DNA of 64,000 nt from positions 1,984,001-2,048,000 of the forward strand of contig JAGPNK010000006.1 in assembly GCA_020746835.1 (NCBI GenBank). Direction: 5' to 3'. This DNA is from Stachybotrys elegans. Lineage: Eukaryota > Ascomycota > Sordariomycetes > Hypocreales > Stachybotryaceae. The notes beneath the pieces are model-generated. The model worked only from the letters and a program-made list of their open reading frames with translations, was not told the origin of the DNA and did no database searches. A program made the position numbers and the translations under genes. Positions 56,422-64,000 of this stretch are shown in pieces; within the stretch, counting starts at the first letter, position 1, and each line of letters starts with the position of its first letter.

Positions 56422-57792
56422 GGGTCAGTATCTCAGCGGCAGTCAGCTACCTAGGAGGGGTACACGTGGGGAGGGGTGACACATCTGGTCTATCTCGTCT
56501 CGGGCGGCCACGATGGCCATACCCTGCACAACGAGCCAGCATCCCAATGGCACGAAGGGTTAGGATAACCTTCGCCCGAGGTCGGAGCCGGACTGGTGGA
56601 TGCCGAGCTAAGTCCGTTGATGAAACAAGCCAGTCAAGAAATAGGTCAGGCGGTCAAGCGCATACACGGTATGATTGATATGCCCTTGCGTTGGCTCGAT
56701 TCAATGGGGATTGATGAATGAGGAAGCCTTGGTCGCTATTGCCCGCCAATTAGCAGAGGGAATACAGGCGCGACGTATGAAATTCTGGATATAATAATGT
56801 TTATGCTTCAATGGCCATCTTTGCCCATGACAATTGCATAATTCTGTTCTTTGGGAATTAGGTGACTCACTTTAGTATATAGGTAGTCAATGCATATCAA
56901 GTCTTTAGTTAAGCGCCTTTTTTACTTCAGATTATGACATTGTTAAAGAAATGACTGTTCAGCTGTCTCCTCCGACCCAGAATCTCCATCCAGGGCAATG
57001 CAGAATGGCGGAGGAGGCCGAAAATGCCGCCATGCATTTTTCACAAGGATGTTGACGTACCTGCCTACTACGTATAGAAACACGAACGGGAAAGGGTATT
57101 GCTGTTTGTTTATTGTTTACTGGGTTAGTAGTCTCCTCTTAATTACCCATTGGCAGAAGTAAGGTGAAACATGATTTCACCATGTACTGTGGGCAATTCT
57201 AGCTGAACTGTGCCTCCGCAAAGGCTTCCTCCTGGAAACTCATCGTCACATGTCTCGGTCGCAACGACCCGATAATCGTCTTGTGCGTGTTAGGGATACC
57301 GATGAGCTATTAGCGACCGAGTAAGGAGAGCTCATGACAGTGGGGGTCTTTGTAGATCGAGTGGCTGCAGAGGTACCGGGGTGGTATTTTAGCCTATTCT
57401 CCAAATGTACCTTGCCGCCCTCGCTGCCGGCAACAGTGACAAGCCGCCGTGAGGATACGTTGCGACAGGTGTACATGCCCGATACAGCAGCGTCTGGGGT
57501 AGGAACCCGGCAGAACCCCACAGCGCCATCATGCCCTGTGACTGCATTTTCCAACATAGAGGTGGTGACTGTGCAGCCCAGGGCAATCAACCAGTGCTCG
57601 TCCCATTCTCCATGGCCTGACCAGGCATGGGTAGCAGCTTTGCTAGGCTATGACTCCGCCCATAGGCCGATTTATCCATCCTGTAAATATTCTGCCGTTC
57701 CTTTTGACGACATACCGATCCCTCTCTCTTCCTTCCTCCCGTCCCTCCATCCCATCCGCCCCGTCTACCAACACCCACAGACTTCCGCCATC
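56422..57792. other. Intergenic, 1.37 kb
   Basis: 3' region of the sugar transporter and promoter of the aspartate aminotransferase gene. The last 100 bases before 57793 are CT-rich. No gene recognised; a 114-codon antisense frame at 57246-57590 is not protein-like. Confidence 0.6.
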
Positions 57793-59385
57793 ATGATGCT
57801 GTCGACCCTTCGCATCGCCGCCAGGCCGGCCACTGCCGCAGTGCGCCCTGCTTTCCGCAGCCTGGCTGGCTACCGTGCCATTTCCACCTGGAACTCGGTG
57901 CCTCAAGGCCCTCCTGTACGTCTGCTCTGACTTGACCCTGGCCTCGATGCGAACCTCTGGACTAACATGAAACCAGGATGTGAGTTCAATTGCATGCGTG
58001 CGGGTTGGCGCAAGCTGACGACAGTCTGTTTGCCCTGCGGATAGGCCATTCTTGGTATGCTCCCCGCCCTCCCGTCCCCCTCGCCCACGTTAGTCTGCAA
58101 GTTCCAACTCTAACCGCGCCACAGGTATCACCGAAGCTTTCAAGGCCGACTCGTTTGAGAAGAAGATCAACCTCGGTACGACCCCAATCCCTCTAGCATC
58201 GCCGTTCCAAGGCTCATCGAGATACTCCCAGGTGTTGGCGCTTACCGAGATGACGCTGGCAAGCCCTACGTCCTGCCTTCGGTCCGCGCCGCTGAGCAAA
58301 AGGTCATTGACGCCAAGATGAACAAGGAGTACGCCGGCATCACTGGTGTCCCCGAGTTCCCTGCCCTCGCCGCCAAGCTCGCCTACGGCGCTGATTCCTC
58401 CGTCCTCGACCGCCTCGCCGTCTCCCAGACCATCTCCGGTACCGGTGCCCTGCGTCTGGGTGCTGCTTTCCTCGAGCGCTTCTTCCCCGGCGACAAGAAG
58501 ATCTACATCCCCACGCCCTCTTGGGCCAACCACAAGGCCGTCTTCAACGATGCTGGCCTCAAGGTTGAGCAGTACCGCTACTACAACAAGGAGACGATCG
58601 GCCTCGACTTCGAGGGTCTCATCGCTGACCTGAAGGCCGCCCCCAAGGGCAGCATCTTCCTGCTCCACGCCTGCGCCCACAACCCTACTGGTGTCGACCC
58701 TACCCCCGAGCAGTGGAAGGAGATCTCCCGCGTCGTCAAGGAGCAGAACCACTTTGCCTTCTTCGACATGGCCTACCAGGGCTTCGCCAGCGGCGACACC
58801 AACAAGGATGCCTTCGCCGTCCGCTACTTTGTCGAGCAGGGTCACGATATTGCCCTCTGCCAGTCTTTCGCCAAGAACATGGTACTACGATGCCTTGGGA
58901 ACGTTGCTTGGAATGAACGCTAATGGTGTGTACAGGGTCTCTACGGTGAGCGTGTTGGCGCCTTCTCCATCACCTGCGCCGATGCCGCCGAGGCCAAGCG
59001 CGTCGACTCCCAGCTCAAGATCCTCATCCGACCTCTGTACTCCAACCCTCCCGTCCACGGTGCCCGCATCGCCACCGAGATCCTCAAGGACCCCAAGCTC
59101 AACGCCCAGTGGCTGGAAGAGGTCAAGGGCATGGCTGACCGCATCATCACCATGCGCGCTCTGCTCAAGGAGAACCTCGAGAAGCTCGGCTCCAAGCACG
59201 ACTGGTCCCACATCACCAGCCAGATCGGCATGTTCGCCTACACCGGCCTCAATGCTGAGGAGATGGACAAGCTCGCCAAGGAGTACTCGGTCTATGCCAC
59301 CAAGGACGGCCGCATCTCCGTTGCCGGCATCACCACCGACAACGTCGGTCGTCTGGCCGAGGCCATCTACAAGGTCAAGGGTTAG
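57793..59385 (+). CDS. AAT1: Aspartate aminotransferase, mitochondrial
   Basis: PLP enzyme exchanging amino groups between aspartate and 2-oxoglutarate; part of the malate-aspartate shuttle. Six exons: 57793-57915, 57977-57979, 58045-58054, 58125-58175, 58232-58881, 58936-59385; product 428 residues. Exon 1 codes the presequence ([20 protein letters not shown]) and QGPP. Exon 2 is a 3-nt micro-exon, GAT, flanked by CAG and GTGAGT; exon 3 has 10 nt. Together they give [18 protein letters not shown], matching the conserved GPPDPILGVTEAF of animal enzymes. Then [20 protein letters not shown], the [10 protein letters not shown] phosphate-binding part, [30 protein letters not shown] and [16 protein letters not shown] with the PLP lysine at 277. 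The Met at 57793 is the first of two adjacent ones. Confidence 0.95.
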
Positions 59386-59600
59386 AGGGCGTTGGGTTTC
59401 TGGCATAGTTGCCGTGTACGAGGGGTAGAATTGGAAAACGGTAATGGTTCATGGATACCCTCTCCGCATGAACTGTGGTCCGGCTTTGGTCAAGCTTGTA
59501 GCAACAGAATACTTCCTCAAAAATAGACGCGCCTATAATCAGAGCCAGCTGGTAGCGTTCGTTTCTACCACACATCCTGCTCTCCTTTTTTAGACGGTGC

Positions 59601-60656
59601 TCATCTCTTTTGCAAGCGTTCGATGTCAACTTTGGCATCCCCCAGCTGCTTTGCCATTTCCTGGCGCACCCTGGCCATCTCTCTCATTGTCTTCTCCTTT
59701 GCCTCTCCTCCTGGTACGCCAACCCCATATTCGGCAAGTTCATCATGCAGACCCTTGATCCTCTCTTCCCCTCTAATCTTGGCGTCCTTGAGGTGAGACG
59801 CGTAGTTGTTGAGCGCATACGTCACATCCGGCGGGTATACCTCCTTTGTCAGATTCAACCTCGTCTGCTCCGCGTCCACCTCGGCGAGCTGCGCCTCGTG
59901 CAGCACATGCGCAGCACGAAGCTCTAAGCTGCGGGCGATGACGCCATGTTTAGCCTCGAGGGCGCGGATCAGGTGCGTGACGGCCTGTCCGTAGGATTGG
60001 AGCAGGTCGGTCAGGGAGGAAACCGTGCCGAGACGGGCGGCGGCAAGGGCTCGGCGTGCTTCATCTGCTTGGGTCGTGAGATTGCTCAGGTCCTGTGGGA
60101 GGGAAGCAATGTGCCGGTGCAGGTAAGATGGGTTGGTAGAAGGGTGCGTGATGCGAGCCAGATTCAGTGCCCACGACCGCAGACTAGCCGATACGAGAGC
60201 CGCCAGGTCGGGCATCAAGCTCTCTAGGTCGGATAGAGGCGGGCTTGACAGCAAGAGTGCGAGCGAGTCAGGGGCCAGAGAGTTACCCGCTTCGAGAAGC
60301 GGCGGCAGCAGAAGAAGGAGCTCTAGGAGCGGCTCGGGAAGGCTGGCCGCCTTTGCGGAGGGCCTGCTGGAGGAGACATCGGGCGGTGAGGCCGAGGCAA
60401 TGGCACGGGTGATGAGATGTCTCTTTGCGGCGGTGAGACGATGTTGCTCAAGGTCCTGGCCATCAATATTGAGTATTTGTTTTTTGAGAACAGGGGGTTT
60501 TAGAGGGTGTACCTTTTGAACTGCGGCACGCTCTCTAGACGCTGAGGTGGTTTTGGATGATCCATCGGGGTTCAGGACGACGTTGGTGAGCTTGTTGTAC
60601 AGAATGGCAAAGTCGGGATTGTTCCGCAGGACGGCCTCATCTACAGGGGGAAACAT
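59601..60656 (-). CDS. Coiled-coil protein, possibly augmin subunit HAUS4-like
   Basis: Intronless, 351 residues from the ATG at 60656. The frame is open for 13 more codons with only a GTG at 60695, so the ATG preceding FPPVDEAVLRNNPDFAILYN is preferred; an upstream exon is possible. After an N-terminal region with LTNVVLNPDGSSK come Leu-rich helices (LPEPLLELLLLLPPLLEAGN), then long heptad-type helices to the C-terminus (for example AKHGVIARSLELRAAHVLHE and AEVDAEQTRLNLTKEVYPPD). The N-terminal pattern and helical make-up recall fungal HAUS4-type proteins of the augmin complex, which recruits gamma-tubulin to spindle microtubules; that is an impression only. No membrane segments or signal peptide. 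Confidence 0.72.
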   Translation of the reverse strand: MFPPVDEAVLRNNPDFAILYNKLTNVVLNPDGSSKTTSASRERAAVQKVHPLKPPVLKKQILNIDGQDLEQHRLTAAKRHLITRAIASASPPDVSSSRPSAKAASLPEPLLELLLLLPPLLEAGNSLAPDSLALLLSSPPLSDLESLMPDLAALVSASLRSWALNLARITHPSTNPSYLHRHIASLPQDLSNLTTQADEARRALAAARLGTVSSLTDLLQSYGQAVTHLIRALEAKHGVIARSLELRAAHVLHEAQLAEVDAEQTRLNLTKEVYPPDVTYALNNYASHLKDAKIRGEERIKGLHDELAEYGVGVPGGEAKEKTMREMARVRQEMAKQLGDAKVDIERLQKR

Positions 60657-61129
60657 CACGCGCCACGGAATTCTGTCGACGCGGGAAGCATCCACGGCAG
60701 ACTTCCCAGAGTGATGTTTGAGAATAAAATGAAATGAAATTCAAGAACATACATCTATCCTACGTTGCAGCGGTAACCAAGAGCCATCATTTCATGGTCT
60801 GGTGTCGCACGAAGCAGACGCGCGCAGTCACATGATTGGCCAGGACCCTTTTTTCCCACAAACAACGGGGCGGATCAACCCACCCGGCCGACATCCTTTT
60901 CCCAAGCCCAGAATTTCTTGGATATAGCTTCACGAGGCCGGTCCAGAGATTGCTCAATTGATCGACCACCCGACAAGGCGAGCTGGGACCCTCGCGGAAT
61001 CGAAGACAAGAAAAAAAGCCCGCCGCCGGCCGACCGCCCTCGCCAGCAAACGAGCCCTCTACTCCAACCCCAAAACACCCTCGCCTCGCATCACCAATTG
61101 GCTCCTAGAACAGACGACCCGACGAATTC
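60657..61129. other. Bidirectional promoter region
   Basis: Between the divergent starts of the coiled-coil protein gene (minus) and the bL28m gene (plus). No specific element recognised. Confidence 0.6.
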
Positions 61130-61957
61130 ATGAAAGCCATGGTGCCCTGGATGCCCCGGCCCTTTGCGGCCAGCCGCCTCTGCCGAGCCGCCCTTCCTCA
61201 GCAGCAGCAGTGCCTCGCCCTCGCGCGCTGCTTCTCCACGACCATCCTCCAGGCCTCCAAGACGGTCAAGCCGCACCGGCTGCCAATGGAGCTGATCCCG
61301 CCGTACCCCTACGGCGAGCGCCGCGTGTACAAGCAGTCGAACCGCGGGCTGTACGCCCAGGCGCGCATCCGCTTCGGCCACAACGTCGCTGAGAAGCACA
61401 ATAACAAGACGCGGCGCTTCTGGCGGCCCAACATCCACGTCAAGGTCTTCTACCTGCCCTCGCTCGGCGCCAAGATCAAGACGCGCCTGACGCTGCGCGT
61501 CCTCAAGACGATCCGCAAGGAGGGCGGCCTCGAGGAATACGTCCTCAAGAGCAAGCCCGCGCGCATCAAGGACCTCGGCCCCGGAGGGTGGAACCTGCGA
61601 TGGATCCTCATGCAGACGCGCACCGTCCAGGAGCGCTTCAACGAGGAGCGCAAGGCCCTCGGTCTCGAGCCCAAGCCCATCGTCAACAACGAGGACGTCA
61701 TCGAGTACGCGCTGGACCGCGCCACGCCGGGCCCGCTGAGCCTCCGCAGCCGCCGGACGCTGCTGGGTCTTCAGGACGAGGCTGTCCAGCGTATGCTGCA
61801 AGATGCGTTTGTCCTTGGCAACGACGAGGAGCTGTTCGACGCCGAAGGCGTGGAGGAGCTGTCAGATGAGGCGGAGGCAAGGCTGCTCAAGGAGCTCGAC
61901 GAGGTGGACATAGCTACGCTAAAGTCAGAGCACAAGGGCAAGCAGCCGGTGGTATGA
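61130..61957 (+). CDS. mrpl24: Mitochondrial large-subunit ribosomal protein bL28m (MRPL24)
   Basis: Intronless, 275 residues. The first about 45 residues are Arg/Ala/Gln-rich with ARCFSTTILQ, a typical mitochondrial presequence with cleavage region. The conserved L28 core runs from about 65 to 140: RGLYAQARIRFGHNVAEKHN, NKTRRFWRPNIHVKVFYLPS and KTRLTLRVLKTIRKEGGLEE; bacterial L28 has the same KT(R)R-W-PN ... K-RVT-(R/A)-LRTI-K-GGL pattern. The C-terminal extension of about 130 residues, ending in an acidic region, is usual for fungal members. A second ATG at 61139 is also possible as start. Confidence 0.92.
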   Translation: MKAMVPWMPRPFAASRLCRAALPQQQQCLALARCFSTTILQASKTVKPHRLPMELIPPYPYGERRVYKQSNRGLYAQARIRFGHNVAEKHNNKTRRFWRPNIHVKVFYLPSLGAKIKTRLTLRVLKTIRKEGGLEEYVLKSKPARIKDLGPGGWNLRWILMQTRTVQERFNEERKALGLEPKPIVNNEDVIEYALDRATPGPLSLRSRRTLLGLQDEAVQRMLQDAFVLGNDEELFDAEGVEELSDEAEARLLKELDEVDIATLKSEHKGKQPVV

Positions 61958-62220
61958 GGGACATTGGTTTAATCAATGTCCTTTGTGTCTCTAGATTTTT
62001 TTTGTACCAATACTCTGTAGCATGTATGTATAATTTTGATAAGAGAACATGGAAGGAAAAGGCACAGGCATTTTCAAAACCCCTAGAAGCACAAATTTTC
62101 ATCCCGCTGTCAAAAGAACGCCACGAACGACCATCCCTTCCCAACTTCATTTCATATGCATATCAGCTACTGCAGGTTCAAAAAGCCCCCAGTTGGCACC
62201 CGTGAGATACCGGGAGGGTC

Positions 62221-63989
62221 TTAGAACCGCAAGTCCCAGCCGATCTGAGGGCCTAGCTTGGGCAGCTCCTCAGCCACGCTCTGGACGTCCTTGTCGCCTC
62301 TGCCGCTGAGGCAGATGACAATGTCCTCGTCCTTCTTCATCGTCTTGGCTAGCTCGATGGCGCCGTAGATGCCGTGGGCGGACTCGAGAGCCGGAATGAT
62401 ACCCTCAAGCTGACTCATGAGCCTGAATCCCTGGAAAGCCTGGGCGTCGGTGGCGGCGACGAACTTGGCCCGCTCGTTGTCCTTCCAGGAGCTGAGCTCT
62501 GGGCCGACACCGGGGTAGTCAAGGCCGGCGGACACGGAATGCGTCTCGTGGACTTGGCCATGCTTGTCCTGCAGGATGTACGTCTTGACGCCGTGGAGGA
62601 CACCCTTGCTGCCGCCCGTCAGGGTTGCGCTGTGCCTCGAGGTTTCGACTCCGTCACCACCGGCCTCGACACCGAGCAGCTTGACGCTCGGATCGTTCTC
62701 AAAGGGGTAGAACATGCCGACGGCATTGCTACCACCACCAACGCACGCCACGACGGCATCGGGCAGCTTGCCTCGCTTCTCCATCATCTGCTGCTTCGTC
62801 TCGTTGCCAATGACAGACTGGAACGTCCGTACAATGGTAGGGAAGGGGTGAGGACCAATAGCCGAGCCGATGATGTAGTGCGTGGTGTCAAGCTCAACGA
62901 CCCAAGCTCGCATGGCTTCGTTGACGGCGTCACGCAGCGTCTTGCTACCGGCCTCGACGGCAACGACCTTGGCGCCAAGGAGTCTCATGCGGAATACGTT
63001 GAGGGCCTGTCGGCGGACATCCTCCTAAGCCGGTGTTAGCAGTGTAACGTAACAGACTGGCGGTAGTACTTACAGCTCCCATGTACACGGTGCACTCCAT
63101 GCCAAACTTGGCGCAGACCGTGGCCGTCGCGACACCGTGCTGACCAGCTCCCGTCTCGGCAATGATCTTGGTCTTGCCAAGCTTTCTTGCCAGGAGCAGC
63201 TGTCCGAGGGCGTTGTTGATCTTGTGGCTGCCGGTGTGGTTCAGGTCCTCACGCTTCAGCCAGATGTTGGCACCTCCCGCATGCTCAGTCAGACGCTCAG
63301 CGAGGTGGAGGTGACCAGGACGGCCCATGTACTCGTAGTAGCTTCTGTACTCCTCCCAGAATGCAGGGTCGTCCTTGATCTTGTTGAATCCTTCCTCGAG
63401 CTCCGACAAGCAGTCCATCAAGGACTCGGGAACGTACTGGCCGCCATACTCACCGAAGCGCTCGGGGATCTTGCCGTGCAGGGCAGCGAGCTGGGCAACT
63501 AGGGCGCTATCCTCCTCGGCCGTGATGCGATCAGATTCAGTAATCGTATCACTCACAGTAACATTCTCGCCGTTGGGCTCCCTGGCGGCGGCAATGGCCT
63601 CGATGACGCCAACCTCGTGTGTGTTACTGCTGATATCGTTGCGTCCGCAAAGATAGGCGCAGTATTTCTCGACATTTTCCATGACCTCATTAGGCGCCGA
63701 GTTCTTGATGGTGGTAATGATTTGGCTTCCCACCACCACGCCATCGCTGATGCCACCGACACTCTTGAAGTGCTCGTTGGTGCTGACGCCGAAGCCAACC
63801 GCCGCAGGCTTGTTGCCACTGTATTTCTTAACTCGGTCGAGAAGCGCTGGTAGGTTGGCGTTGAGAGAACCAAGAGCGCCAGTGACGCCCTGTCTTGATA
63901 CGACATAGATGAAGGAATCGGCGAGCTGGCAGAGAATCTTCATGCGGGTATCTGACGTAGCGGGGGCAATGAGGGGCACATAGGAAAGA
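62221..63989 (-). CDS. trp-3: Tryptophan synthase, bifunctional (partial, 5' end outside window)
   Basis: Last step of tryptophan synthesis: the alpha part cleaves indole-3-glycerol phosphate and the beta part joins indole to serine. Fungi carry alpha and beta in one chain; the window holds the end of alpha, the linker and all of beta. Exons seen: 63074-63989 and 62221-63024, with a 49-nt intron (GTAAGT/TAG). Alpha end: [20 protein letters not shown] and [30 protein letters not shown]. Linker of about 60 residues. Beta: [23 protein letters not shown] lysine in [48 protein letters not shown] (phosphate loop); and the C-terminal [20 protein letters not shown]. On the minus strand the bases just upstream read TTTCTAG, so 63990-64000 is probably the end of an intron and the exon starts at 63989, completing the usual GLSYVPL codon. 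Confidence 0.95.
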
Positions 63990-64000
63990 CTAGAAATAGT

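Noticed and set aside
58090..58845. 251-codon antisense frame within the aspartate aminotransferase gene
   Set aside because: Leu/Val/Asp/Gly-rich shadow of the biased codon use of the real gene.

Overview
The window looks like nuclear DNA of a filamentous ascomycete. The evidence is short spliceosomal introns (about 45-142 nt, mostly GTRNGT...YAG), a non-reducing polyketide synthase, Pth11-like and CorA-like membrane protein families, and a bifunctional (alpha-beta fused) tryptophan synthase. The gene set fits Pezizomycotina, probably Sordariomycetes and perhaps Hypocreales; that placement is inference. All gene models here were spliced by eye and checked only for reading-frame continuity and family motifs.

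Layout. (1) Positions 1-8132 hold no convincing gene. (2) 8133-30145 is a loosely packed block of conserved genes: a KGD4-type subunit of 2-oxoglutarate dehydrogenase, an App1-type phosphatidate phosphatase, a 1201-residue disordered fungal protein, the LIS1/NudF dynein regulator, an SV2-like MFS transporter, a mitochondrial DUF1992 protein, a tyrosine-rich protein and a Pth11-like seven-helix receptor. (3) 32325-50394 is a candidate biosynthetic gene cluster: a 2589-residue non-reducing PKS (SAT-KS-AT-PT-ACP-ACP-CMeT-esterase), a P450, a secreted BBE-type FAD oxidase, an OrsB-like amidohydrolase/decarboxylase, a secreted SMP-30-like beta-propeller protein and a small NAD(P)-binding protein. 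(4) 50794-56421 carries a CorA-like membrane protein and an MFS sugar-type transporter, which may be cluster edge or plain flank. (5) 57793-64000 is again housekeeping: mitochondrial aspartate aminotransferase, a coiled-coil protein possibly of the augmin HAUS4 type, mitochondrial ribosomal protein bL28m and trp-3 (cut by the window end).

How the cluster could work (inference). The PKS architecture is the one that makes C-methylated orsellinate-type aromatic acids, released by an esterase-like domain. The amidohydrolase could remove the carboxyl group, and the P450 and the flavoprotein could hydroxylate, couple or dearomatise the resulting phenol. The flavoprotein and the beta-propeller protein both start with signal peptides, so late steps may take place in vesicles or outside the cell. 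PKS/P450 and FAD-oxidase/decarboxylase are two divergent pairs sharing promoters. No pathway-specific Zn2Cys6 regulator, prenyltransferase or separate methyltransferase was found in the window.

The most notable small-scale features are a 3-nt micro-exon in the aspartate aminotransferase gene that supplies a conserved Asp, a GC-AG intron in nudF, a P450 whose I-helix lacks the usual acid-Thr pair, and a perfect 11-bp-arm palindrome in the gene desert. No tRNA, rRNA, transposon or CRISPR array was recognised.
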